A stretch of 64,000 nucleotides of DNA. It comes from Streptomyces sp. NBC_00490. GTDB lineage: Bacteria; Actinomycetota; Actinomycetes; Streptomycetales; Streptomycetaceae. This document shows positions 37,331 through 45,768 of the stretch, piece by piece. The stretch lies in NCBI RefSeq assembly GCF_036013645.1, contig NZ_CP107869.1:7502001-7566000 (forward strand), read 5' to 3'. A program made the translations under genes and the position numbers. Numbering within the stretch: the first letter of the stretch is position 1; every line of letters starts with the position of its first letter. The notes below the pieces were generated by a model, which ran no database searches, had not been told where the DNA came from, and saw nothing but the letters and a program-made list of their open reading frames with translations.

Positions 37331-39870
37331 CCGAGAACCAGACCAAGGGGCGCGTGCTGCCCGTCACCGACCTCTCCCTCGTCGTCCTCGTCGGAGCCTC
37401 CGGCTCCGGCAAGTCCACGTTCGCCCACCGGCACTTCAAGTCCACCGAGATCATCTCCTCGGACTTCTGCCGCGGCCTGGTCTCCGACGACGAGAACGAC
37501 CAGGGCGCGACGAAGGACGCCTTCGACGTGCTCCACTACATCGCGGGCAAGCGCCTCGCCGCCGGCCGCCGTACGGTCGTGGACGCGACCAGCGTGCAGT
37601 CGGACTCCCGGCGCCAGCTGATCGAGCTCGCCCGGCAGTACGACGTCCTGCCCATCGCGATCGTCCTCGACGTGCCGGAGAACGTGTGCGCCGAGCGCAA
37701 CGCGGCCCGCTCCGACCGGGCGGACATGCCGGTCCGGGTCATCAAGCGCCACATCCGCGAACTCCGCCGTTCCATACGGCACCTGGAGCGCGAGGGGTTC
37801 CGCAAGGTGCACGTCCTGCGGGGCGTGGAGGACATCGAGAACGCCACCGTCCGCACCGAGAAGCGCTTCAACGACCTCACCCACCTCACCGGCCCGTTCG
37901 ACATCGTCGGCGACATCCACGGCTGCGGCTCCGAACTGGAGTCGCTGCTGAGCAAGTTGGGCTACGTCGACGGGGTGCACCCCGAGGGCCGCACCGCGGT
38001 CTTCGTCGGCGACCTCGTCGACCGCGGCCCGGACAACCCGGGTGTGCTGCGCCGCGTGATGTCGATGGTGAAGTCCGGCAACGCGCTGTGCGTGCCCGGC
38101 AACCACGAGAACAAGTACGGCCGACACCTCAAGGGCCGCAAGGTCCAGCACACCCACGGACTCGCCGAGACCATCGAGCAGATGGAGGGGGCGTCCGAGG
38201 AGTTCCTCGCCGAGGTGCGGGAGTTCATCGACGGACTGGTCAGCCACTACGTCCTCGACGGCGGCAAGCTGGTCGTCTGCCACGCCGGTCTGCCGGAGAA
38301 GTACCACGGCCGCACCTCGGGCCGGGTCCGCTCGCACGCGCTGTACGGCGAAACCACCGGGGAGACCGACGAGTTCGGCCTGCCGGTGCGCTACCCGTGG
38401 GCCGAGGACTACCGGGGCCGGGCGGCCGTGGTCTACGGCCACACCCCCGTCCCGGAGGCGACCTGGCTCAACAACACCATCTGCCTGGACACCGGCGCCG
38501 TCTTCGGCGGCAAGCTCACCGCGCTGCGCTGGCCGGAGCGGGAGCTGGTCGACGTACCGGCGGAGAAGGTCTGGTACGAGCCGGTGAAGCCGCTGAAGTC
38601 GGAGGCACCCGGCGGACTTGACGGGCGGCCGCTCGACCTGGCGGACGTGCACGGCCGCCGTGCGGTGGAGACCCGGCACCAGGGCCGTGTCGCGATCCGC
38701 GAGGAGAACGCGGCCGCGGCCCTCGAGGTCATGAGCCGTTTCGCGGTGGACCCGCGACTGCTGCCGTACCTCCCGCCGACCATGGCTCCGACCGCGACCT
38801 CGCAGGTCGAGGGCTATCTGGAGCACCCGGAGGAGGCCTTCGCGCAGTACGCGGCGGACGGGGTCGCACGGGTCGTGTGCGAGGAGAAGCACATGGGCTC
38901 GCGGGCGGTGGCGCTGGTGTGCCGGGACGCGGAAGCGGCACGCAAGCGGTTCGGCGTGGACGGTCCGACCGGCTCGCTGTACACCCGCACAGGCCGCCCG
39001 TTCTTCGACGACGAGTCGGTGACGGAGGAGATCCTCGGGCGGCTGCGCGCCGCGGTCACCGAGGCCGGTCTGTGGGCCGAACTCGACACGGACTGGCTCC
39101 TGTTGGACGCCGAGCTGATGCCCTGGTCGCTGAAGGCGTCGGGGCTGCTGCGCTCGCAGTACGCGGCCGTCGGTGCCGCGTCCGGGGCGGTGTTCCCGGG
39201 TGCGCTGGCCGCGCTGGAGGGGGCGGCGGAGCGGGGCGTCGACGTCACGGACCTGCTGGGGCGCCAGCGGGAACGGGCCTCGAACGCGGCCGCGTTCACC
39301 GAGGCGTACCGGCGCTACTGCTGGCCGACGCAGGGCCTGGACGGCGTACGCCTGGCCCCGTTCCAGATCCTGGCCGTGCAGGGCCGCAACCTGGCGTCCC
39401 TGCCGCACGACGAGCAACTGGCGCTGCTGGACCGCCTCGTGGAGCACGACGGCACGGGTCTGCTCCAGACCACCCGGCGCCTCTACGTCGACACGGCTGA
39501 CCCCGAGTCGGTGCAGGCGGGCGTCGACTGGTGGCTGGAGATGACCGGCCGCGGCGGCGAGGGCATGGTGGTCAAGCCGCTGGGGGCGGTGGTGCGCACC
39601 GAGGAGGGGCGCCTGGTGCAGCCCGGCATCAAGTGCCGCGGCCGCGAGTACCTCCGGATCATCTACGGCCCGGAATACACCCGCCCCGACAACCTGACCC
39701 GGCTGCGCGGCCGCTTCCTCAACCACAAGCGCTCGCTCGCGATCCGCGAGTACGCACTCGGCCTGGAGGCACTGGACCGTCTGGCCGAGGGTGAGCCGCT
39801 GTGGCGGGTGCACGAGGCGGTGTTCGGGGTGCTGGCACTGGAGTCGGAGCCGGTGGACCCGCGGTTGTGA
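37327..39870 (+). CDS. pnkp: Polynucleotide kinase-phosphatase-ligase Pnkp (RNA repair)
   Basis: 847 residues with three catalytic parts in the expected order. Kinase: P-loop GASGSGKST (23-31) and DATSVQSDSRRQLIELAR. Phosphatase: metallo-motifs DIVGDIHGCGSE (about 193), GDLVDRGPDNPG, GNHENKYGRH. Ligase: EEKHMGSRAV with nucleotidyl Lys521, and GGEGMVVKPLG. It heals and, with Hen1, seals cleaved RNA. The gene lies 2.8 kb from the prophage end. Confidence 0.95.
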   Translation: MTENQTKGRVLPVTDLSLVVLVGASGSGKSTFAHRHFKSTEIISSDFCRGLVSDDENDQGATKDAFDVLHYIAGKRLAAGRRTVVDATSVQSDSRRQLIELARQYDVLPIAIVLDVPENVCAERNAARSDRADMPVRVIKRHIRELRRSIRHLEREGFRKVHVLRGVEDIENATVRTEKRFNDLTHLTGPFDIVGDIHGCGSELESLLSKLGYVDGVHPEGRTAVFVGDLVDRGPDNPGVLRRVMSMVKSGNALCVPGNHENKYGRHLKGRKVQHTHGLAETIEQMEGASEEFLAEVREFIDGLVSHYVLDGGKLVVCHAGLPEKYHGRTSGRVRSHALYGETTGETDEFGLPVRYPWAEDYRGRAAVVYGHTPVPEATWLNNTICLDTGAVFGGKLTALRWPERELVDVPAEKVWYEPVKPLKSEAPGGLDGRPLDLADVHGRRAVETRHQGRVAIREENAAAALEVMSRFAVDPRLLPYLPPTMAPTATSQVEGYLEHPEEAFAQYAADGVARVVCEEKHMGSRAVALVCRDAEAARKRFGVDGPTGSLYTRTGRPFFDDESVTEEILGRLRAAVTEAGLWAELDTDWLLLDAELMPWSLKASGLLRSQYAAVGAASGAVFPGALAALEGAAERGVDVTDLLGRQRERASNAAAFTEAYRRYCWPTQGLDGVRLAPFQILAVQGRNLASLPHDEQLALLDRLVEHDGTGLLQTTRRLYVDTADPESVQAGVDWWLEMTGRGGEGMVVKPLGAVVRTEEGRLVQPGIKCRGREYLRIIYGPEYTRPDNLTRLRGRFLNHKRSLAIREYALGLEALDRLAEGEPLWRVHEAVFGVLALESEPVDPRL

Positions 39871-39873
39871 CGG

Positions 39874-40764
39874 TCAGCCGACCAGCCTCAGCCGCTCCGC
39901 GTACACCCCCACGCGGACGCTCTGGCCCCAGGTCAGCTCCAGGGCGTCCGACTCCATCCCGTCCCCGAACGCGATCAGCCGTTCGGACTCGACGGTGAGG
40001 TGCAGGGCGGCCGACGCCGGCAGTTCGCCGGCCACCAGTGACGTACCGGTGGCCGGCGAGGGCCAGGCCTCGCGGACGAACCAGAGCAGGCGGTCCTCGG
40101 TGGGGCGGGGCAGCGGCAGGTCGCTGCCCCGTTCCTGCCACACCGACCGCACCCACCCCGTCGCGCCCGTCCCCGTGCCCACCAGCACTCCGGAGGAGGC
40201 CTGGGCCTCGGCGGCACCCCCGTGGTCGTCGAGGCCCAGGCGGTAGCGGGCGGTCTGATGGCCCGGGGCGCCCACGTAGATCTCGTTGAGGGCGACCAGG
40301 CGCTGGCTGTCGTCGGCGACCGCCTCGACCATGGTGAGTTCGTCGACGGCAGGGGCGCCGGCCGTCAGGAGTTTCGCCGCGTCCCGGGGGCGGTGGCGCA
40401 CCAGCACACCCGGGTTGCGGCCGGGGTCGGTGTCGATGCCCACCACCGGTTGCCCGGAGAGGTACTTCGCCGCGTTCGCCACCAGCCCGTCCTGGCCGAC
40501 CACGACCACCACGTCCTCGGGGGCGAACAGGAAGCGGTCCAAGTCACCGCGCTCCACGCGTGACTGACGCCAGGTCAGGGGGATCGCCGCCGTCACCTCC
40601 GCGAGCGCGCGGCGCGTACGGCGGTGGCGCTCGGCCACCTCCTCGATGTCCCGGCCCCGGGAGGAGAGGAAGAACGCGGCCTGGCCGTGCGTGCCGTGGT
40701 GGGCCACCAACTCCTCGTACTCCGTGGTGCGGTGGACGAGGACGACCCGCGGGGCGAGGCTCAC
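39874..40764 (-). CDS. NAD kinase-like (ATP-NAD kinase fold) protein
   Basis: 296 residues from a GTG overlapping the SPFH stop. The NAD kinase signature is present: VVVVVGQDGLVANAAKYLSG (GGDG-type variant, GQDG), ALNEIYVG, and GVLVGTGTGATGWVRS (the conserved second motif). The first catalytic GGDGT is changed to GQDGL, so it may be a non-canonical or regulatory member. Coupled to an SPFH protein in one operon. Confidence 0.75.
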   Translation of the reverse strand: MSLAPRVVLVHRTTEYEELVAHHGTHGQAAFFLSSRGRDIEEVAERHRRTRRALAEVTAAIPLTWRQSRVERGDLDRFLFAPEDVVVVVGQDGLVANAAKYLSGQPVVGIDTDPGRNPGVLVRHRPRDAAKLLTAGAPAVDELTMVEAVADDSQRLVALNEIYVGAPGHQTARYRLGLDDHGGAAEAQASSGVLVGTGTGATGWVRSVWQERGSDLPLPRPTEDRLLWFVREAWPSPATGTSLVAGELPASAALHLTVESERLIAFGDGMESDALELTWGQSVRVGVYAERLRLVG

Positions 40765-41765
40765 GTCCGGTCCTGCGTGCCCAGCCTGGCCAGCAGCCCG
40801 GTCAGGACGTCCGGCGACACCGTCACGCTGTCGATGCGGGGGAAGTTCTCCGCCAGCCGGGTCGCGGTGAGCGCGTGCAGGACGGCCACGTCCACCTCCG
40901 TGTGCACCTGGAGCCACGCAGCCTGCGCCTGGGCCCGTGCCGCGCCCACCGTCTGCGCGCCCTCGGCCTCGGCGCGGGCCAGCCTGACCGAGCGTGCCGC
41001 CTCCGCCTCGGCCCGTACCGCGTCCGCCGCCGCGTGCTCCTCCGCCTCCCGCCGGGCGTTCGTGCCGCGCTGCTCCACCAACTGCTCCTCGCGCCGGGCG
41101 AGTTCGATCTGGCTCGCCAGCTCGTTCTCGGCGATCGTCCGCTCCCGCTCGACCGCCACCGCCCGTCGCTCGTACGTCGCCCGGTCCGCCTCCTGCTGGA
41201 TCTGCTCGCGGGCCGGGGTGCGCAGCGCCCGCTCCACCTCCGGCTCGGGCCGCAGCGCGACCACCCGGACGGCCACCACCTCGATCCCGGTGGCCGGCAG
41301 CCGCGGTTCCGTCGCCAGCCCCGCCGTCACCCGCTCCCGTACCGCCGCCACACCGTCCATCAGCGCCGCCGCCAACGGCGTACGGGCCAGCACGTCCAGC
41401 GCGTGCTGCTGTGCCGTCTCCGTGAGCAGCGTGCCCAGCTGCTCCAGCGGGGTGCCGCGCCACGCGCCCGTGTCCGGGTCGATCGAGAAGTCCAGGCGGG
41501 CCGCGGCGAGCGCCGGGTCGCTGATCCGGTAGGTCACGGTCGCCTGCACCGCCACGTCCTGGAAGTCGGCGGTGCGGGCGTGGAAGGTCATCGCCAACTC
41601 CCGGTCGTCGACCGGTACTTCGGAGAGCGCCGCGGTCAGGGCGCGGAACCAGAAGCTCAGCCCCGGACCGTCGTGCAGGAGCTTTCCGCCGCGGTGGTGC
41701 CGCACATGCGCGGTCGGTGCGCCACGCAGATGGCGCCAGCCCAGGCGCCGGGTGATGTCTGCCAC
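40761..41765 (-). CDS. SPFH/band-7 domain protein
   Basis: 334 residues from a GTG with AAGAGGG upstream; an ATG at 41843 is less likely. N-terminal [20 protein letters not shown] and the band-7 core [20 protein letters not shown] ... [20 protein letters not shown]. The C-terminal half is a long Glu/Arg coiled coil ([20 protein letters not shown]). Such proteins form membrane microdomain scaffolds. No obvious membrane anchor in the N-terminus. Confidence 0.8.
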   Translation of the reverse strand: MADITRRLGWRHLRGAPTAHVRHHRGGKLLHDGPGLSFWFRALTAALSEVPVDDRELAMTFHARTADFQDVAVQATVTYRISDPALAAARLDFSIDPDTGAWRGTPLEQLGTLLTETAQQHALDVLARTPLAAALMDGVAAVRERVTAGLATEPRLPATGIEVVAVRVVALRPEPEVERALRTPAREQIQQEADRATYERRAVAVERERTIAENELASQIELARREEQLVEQRGTNARREAEEHAAADAVRAEAEAARSVRLARAEAEGAQTVGAARAQAQAAWLQVHTEVDVAVLHALTATRLAENFPRIDSVTVSPDVLTGLLARLGTQDRT

Positions 41766-41781
41766 GAGACCCTCTTTTCGT

Positions 41782-41819
41782 CTTGACGACGATAACCCTC
41801 CGCGGCGGTTGTCGTCAAG
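41782..41819. promoter_or_regulatory. Inverted repeat between SPFH and arginine deiminase genes
   Basis: CTTGACGAC (41782-41790) and GTCGTCAAG (41811-41819) form an exact nine-base inverted repeat with 20 bases between. It sits upstream of the SPFH-NAD kinase operon and 65 bases upstream of the arginine deiminase start, so it may control either. Confidence 0.5.
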
Positions 41820-41883
41820 GAGACGAGAAAGGGAAGTGGTCAAGCGGGGGGTGAAGACGGTCGCCGGTGGTCAGGATGGACTC

Positions 41884-43107
41884 ATGGGATTCCATGTCGA
41901 CTCCGAGGCCGGGCGGCTGCGCCGCGTCATCCTGCACCGGCCGGATCTCGAGCTCAAAAGGCTCACCCCCGGCAACAAGGACGCTCTCCTCTTCGACGAC
42001 GTGCTGTGGGTGCGCCGGGCGCGCGCCGAGCACGACGGCTTCGCGGACGTGCTGCGCGACCGCGGGGTCACCGTCCACCTCTTCGGCGACCTGCTCACCG
42101 AGGCCCTGGCGATCCCGGAGGCCCGCACCCTCGTCCTGGGCCGGGTCTTCGACGAGAAGGAGTACGGCGTCCTGGCCACGGACCACCTCCGTGCCGCCTT
42201 CGAGTCGCTGCCCGCGGCCGAGCTGGCCGAGGCGCTCGTCGGCGGCATGACCAAGAGGGAGTTCCTGGACGCGCACGAGGAGCCGGTCTCCGTCCGCTTC
42301 CATGTGATGGACCTCGACGACTTCCTCCTCGCCCCCCTGCCCAACCACCTCTTCACCCGCGACACCTCCGCCTGGATCTACGACGGCGTCTGCGTCAACG
42401 CCATGCGCTGGCCGGCCCGGCAGCGCGAGACGGTCCACTTCGAGGCGATCTACCGGCACCACCCCCTCTTCCGCGACGAGACGTTCCGCGTGTGGAGCGA
42501 GGGCCAGGCCGACTACCCGTCCACCATCGAGGGCGGGGACGTCCTCGTCATCGGCAACGGCGCCGTCCTCATCGGCATGAGCGAGCGGACCACGCCCCAG
42601 GCCGTGGAGATGCTCGCGCACAAGCTGTTCGCCGCCGGGTCCGCGCAGACGATCGTGGCGCTCGACATGCCCAAGCGGCGGGCCTTCATGCACCTCGACA
42701 CCGTGATGACGATGGTCGACGGCGACACCTTCACCCAGTACGCCGGGCTCGGCATGCTCCGCTCGTACACCATCGAACCCGGCGTCGGCGACAAGGAGCT
42801 CAAGGTCACCGACCATCCGCCGGAGCACATGCACCGCGCGATCGCGGCCGCCCTCGGGCTCAGCGAGATCCGCGTGCTGACCGCGACCCAGGACGTGCAT
42901 GCCGCCGCGCGCGAGCAGTGGGACGACGGCTGCAACGTCCTCGCCGTCGAACCGGGAGTCGTCGTCGCCTACGAGCGCAACGCCACCACCAACACCCATC
43001 TGCGCAAGCAGGGCATCGAGGTCATCGAGATCCCGGGCAGCGAGCTGGGCCGGGGGAGGGGCGGACCGCGCTGCATGAGCTGCCCGGTCGAACGGGCGGC
43101 CGTATAG
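41884..43107 (+). CDS. arcA: Arginine deiminase
   Basis: 407 residues, [20 protein letters not shown]. The family features are present: [47 protein letters not shown] (catalytic His), and the C-terminal RCMSCP with the catalytic Cys397. It converts arginine to citrulline and ammonia. Directly followed by an ornithine carbamoyltransferase, so citrulline could be split to carbamoyl phosphate for ATP. Confidence 0.93.
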   Translation: MGFHVDSEAGRLRRVILHRPDLELKRLTPGNKDALLFDDVLWVRRARAEHDGFADVLRDRGVTVHLFGDLLTEALAIPEARTLVLGRVFDEKEYGVLATDHLRAAFESLPAAELAEALVGGMTKREFLDAHEEPVSVRFHVMDLDDFLLAPLPNHLFTRDTSAWIYDGVCVNAMRWPARQRETVHFEAIYRHHPLFRDETFRVWSEGQADYPSTIEGGDVLVIGNGAVLIGMSERTTPQAVEMLAHKLFAAGSAQTIVALDMPKRRAFMHLDTVMTMVDGDTFTQYAGLGMLRSYTIEPGVGDKELKVTDHPPEHMHRAIAAALGLSEIRVLTATQDVHAAAREQWDDGCNVLAVEPGVVVAYERNATTNTHLRKQGIEVIEIPGSELGRGRGGPRCMSCPVERAAV

Positions 43108-43121
43108 ACGTACAGGGCATC

Positions 43122-43133
43122 GCATAGAAATGC
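43122..43133 (+). promoter_or_regulatory. ARG-box-like site
   Basis: GCAT-AGAA-ATGC, a perfect inverted repeat like the core of bacterial ARG boxes (TGCAT...ATGCA). Weaker partial copies (CGTATAGAC) flank it, one at each side. It lies 57 bases before the ornithine carbamoyltransferase start, consistent with ArgR control. Confidence 0.4.
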
Positions 43134-43189
43134 CGAGTGTCGTATAGACTTCCAAAGGTCCGTGTCACTCGTATCCCTGGAGCGCCCCC

Positions 43190-44197
43190 ATGGCGACCGT
43201 CCCGACCGCCCTTGCCGGGCGCCACTTCCTCAAGGAGCTCGACTTCACCGGGCAGGAGTTCCTCGGTCTGATCGAACTGGCCGCCGAGCTGAAGGCGGCC
43301 AAGAAGGCGGGGACCGAGACGCAGTACCTGCGAGGGAAGAACATCGCGCTGATCTTTGAGAAGTCCTCGACGCGCACGCGCTGCTCCTTCGAGGTCGCGG
43401 CGGCCGACCAGGGCGCCTCCACGACGTACATCGACCCCTCGGGCTCGCACATCGGCAAGAAGGAGTCCACGAAGGACACCGCGCGCGTGCTGGGGCGGCT
43501 CTTCGACGCGATCCAGTTCCGCGGCGACGCCCAGGACACCGTCGAGACACTCGCCGCGTTCGCCGGCGTCCCCGTCTACAACGGCCTCACCGACGACTGG
43601 CACCCCACCCAGATGCTCGCCGACGTGCTCACGATGACCGAGCACACCAGCAAGCCGGTCGGGGAGATCGCCTTCGCCTACCTCGGTGACGCCCGCTTCA
43701 ACATGGGCAACTCCTACCTGATCACCGGCGCCCTGCTCGGCATGGACGTCCGGATCGTCGCCCCGAAGACCTACTGGCCCGCCCAGGGCATCGTGGACCG
43801 GGCTCGTCGGATCGCCGTCGACAGCGGGGCGCGCATCACCCTCACCGAGTCCCTGGACGAGGGTGTCGTGGGCGCCGACTTCGTCGCCACGGACGTCTGG
43901 GTCTCCATGGGTGAGCCCAAGGAGGTCTGGGACGAGCGGATCACGTCCCTCGCGCCGTACGCCGTGACCATGGACGTCCTGCGGGCCACCGGCAACCCGG
44001 ACGTCAAGTTCCTGCACTGCCTCCCGGCCTTCCACGACCTCGGCACCAAGGTCGGGCAGGAGATATACGACTCCCACGGCCTGGACTCCCTCGAGGTGAC
44101 CGACGAGGTCTTCGAGTCGGCCCACTCGGTCGTCTTCGACGAGGCGGAGAACCGCCTGCACACGATCAAGGCCGTACTGGTCGCGACGCTGGCCTGA
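43190..44197 (+). CDS. Ornithine carbamoyltransferase
   Basis: 335 residues, [20 protein letters not shown]. Carbamoyl-phosphate loop EKSSTRTR (57-64), [20 protein letters not shown], and [10 protein letters not shown] (about 273-282) with the catalytic Cys. Position next to arcA suggests a catabolic role (arcB), but the ARG-box-like site upstream also fits biosynthetic argF. Both uses are possible. Confidence 0.92.
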   Translation: MATVPTALAGRHFLKELDFTGQEFLGLIELAAELKAAKKAGTETQYLRGKNIALIFEKSSTRTRCSFEVAAADQGASTTYIDPSGSHIGKKESTKDTARVLGRLFDAIQFRGDAQDTVETLAAFAGVPVYNGLTDDWHPTQMLADVLTMTEHTSKPVGEIAFAYLGDARFNMGNSYLITGALLGMDVRIVAPKTYWPAQGIVDRARRIAVDSGARITLTESLDEGVVGADFVATDVWVSMGEPKEVWDERITSLAPYAVTMDVLRATGNPDVKFLHCLPAFHDLGTKVGQEIYDSHGLDSLEVTDEVFESAHSVVFDEAENRLHTIKAVLVATLA

Positions 44198-44200
44198 CGG

Positions 44201-44653
44201 CTACGCGGGCCGCCACTGCGGCGGCACCGCCGGCAGCCTGAACCACACCGCCTTGCCGGACTCGGTCGGGCGGTGCCCGCAGGACGAGCTCAGGGCGCGG
44301 ATCAGCAGCAGGCCGCGCCCGTGCTCCTGCCAGGGGTCCGGCTCGGTGTCCACGGGACGGGTGAGATTGCCGGGCGGCGCCGGGTCCGGGTCGTGCACCT
44401 CGACCTGGCAGCCGCTGGGCAGCAGCTCCACGACGAGCTCTATCGGGGCGTCCCCGGCGGTGTGCTCCACGGCGTTCGCGACCAGCTCGGCCGTCAGCAG
44501 CTCAGCGGTGTCGCTGTCGGCCCCGTGCTTCAGCTCGGCCAGCGCCGTACGCACCAGCGCGCGGGCGACGGGTACGGCAGCCGCGGAGTGCGGCAGCGCG
44601 ATGCGCCAGGAGGCGGAGGCTGAGGGGCGATCTTGCAAGGCGGTTCCGTTCAT
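44201..44653 (-). CDS. RsbW-like anti-sigma/ATPase (HATPase_c)
   Basis: 150 residues, MNGTALQDRPSASASWRIAL. The GHKL ATPase signature is visible: ELLTAELVANAVEHTAGDAP (N box), VEVHDPDPAPPG and GRGLLLIRALSSSCG (G box). Streptomyces encode many such single-domain proteins that may hold sigma factors or act with anti-anti-sigma partners. No partner lies beside it here. Confidence 0.85.
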   Translation of the reverse strand: MNGTALQDRPSASASWRIALPHSAAAVPVARALVRTALAELKHGADSDTAELLTAELVANAVEHTAGDAPIELVVELLPSGCQVEVHDPDPAPPGNLTRPVDTEPDPWQEHGRGLLLIRALSSSCGHRPTESGKAVWFRLPAVPPQWRPA

Positions 44654-44870
44654 GAGCAGGCTGTCCTGCTTTCAACCTTATGAATGGTACGGCGCCGACC
44701 GGCAGAGGCATCCGACGGGCACCGAACGGGACCTTCGACCCCGTTACCGGGCGGCTTACCCCTCACAACGCCCTCCCTCGCACGGCTGCTCCCGCCGTAG
44801 CGGCTCTGTCGACGAGCCGTGACAGATGTGACCGGTCCAGGTCACATCCGTACGGTGTTATCGCGCACTC

Positions 44871-44908
44871 GTGACGACAGTCAAAGATGGGTGATAGCTT
44901 CGAAGGGT
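44871..44908 (+). promoter_or_regulatory. Shared catabolic operator/promoter, copy 1
   Basis: GTGACGACAGTCAA (44871-44884), then GATA (22 bases from its start) and TCGAAGGGT (29 bases). The first part holds the inverted repeat TGAC-GACA-GTCA. The same three blocks at the same spacing occur at 50879-50916. Precedes the enoyl-CoA hydratase gene by 33 bases. Confidence 0.65.
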
Positions 44909-44940
44909 AGAGCGCACCTCGTCTGGGGAGGCCGCACCGC

Positions 44941-45768
44941 ATGAGTCCCTTCACCGGCTCCGCCGCCCGCACCACCCGCTGGGAACATCTGCGCGTGGAG
45001 GTCGCCTCCGGCGTCGCCACCGTGACCCTCGCCCGCCCCGACAAACTCAACGCGCTCACCTTCGGCGCCTACGCCGACCTGCGCGACCTGCTCGCCGAGC
45101 TGTCCCGGGAGCGGTCGGTACGCGCCCTGGTGCTGGCCGGCGAGGGCCGCGGCTTCTGCTCCGGCGGCGACGTGGACGAGATCATCGGCGCGACCCTGTC
45201 GATGGACACGGCCCAGCTCCTCGACTTCAACCGGATGACCGGGCAGGTCGTGCGGGCGGTACGGGAGTGCCCGTTCCCGGTGATCGCGGCCGTGCACGGC
45301 GTAGCGGCGGGCGCGGGGGCGGTACTGGCCCTGGCGGCGGACTTCAGGGTGGCGGACCCCACGGCCCGGTTCGCCTTCCTCTTCACCCGGGTGGGACTGT
45401 CCGGCGGCGACATGGGCGCGGCGTACCTGCTGCCCCGGGTGGTGGGCCTCGGCCACGCCACCCGCCTGCTGATGCTCGGCGAACCGGTGCGGGCCCCCGA
45501 GGCCGAGCGCATCGGCCTGATCAGCGAACTGACGGACGAGGGCGCGGTGGACGAGGCCGCCCAGACCCTGGCCCGCCGCCTGGCCGACGGCCCAGCACTG
45601 GCGTACGCCCAGACCAAGGCCCTGCTGACGGCGGAACTGGACATGCCGCTGGCGGCGGCGGTGGAACTCGACGCGTCGACCCAGGCCTTGCTGATGAACG
45701 GCGAGGACTACGCGGAGTTCCACAAGGCGTTCACGGAAAAGAGGCCACCGAAATGGCAAGGACGGTGA
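44941..45768 (+). CDS. Enoyl-CoA hydratase/isomerase family protein
   Basis: 275 residues, MSPFTGSAARTTRWEHLRVE. The crotonase fold shows the oxyanion-hole motif AGEGRGFCSGGDVDEI and the second motif HGVAAGAGAVLALAADFRVA. In this cluster it may hydrate a ring-opened or ring-reduced CoA ester of an aromatic acid. It ends just inside the start of the fused oxygenase gene. Confidence 0.9.
   Translation: MSPFTGSAARTTRWEHLRVEVASGVATVTLARPDKLNALTFGAYADLRDLLAELSRERSVRALVLAGEGRGFCSGGDVDEIIGATLSMDTAQLLDFNRMTGQVVRAVRECPFPVIAAVHGVAAGAGAVLALAADFRVADPTARFAFLFTRVGLSGGDMGAAYLLPRVVGLGHATRLLMLGEPVRAPEAERIGLISELTDEGAVDEAAQTLARRLADGPALAYAQTKALLTAELDMPLAAAVELDASTQALLMNGEDYAEFHKAFTEKRPPKWQGR

Noticed and set aside
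36955..39813. Minus-strand open frame of 952 codons opposite hen1-pnkp
   Set aside because: Shadow of the two well-supported RNA-repair genes; composition rich in His, Arg and Val with no domain.
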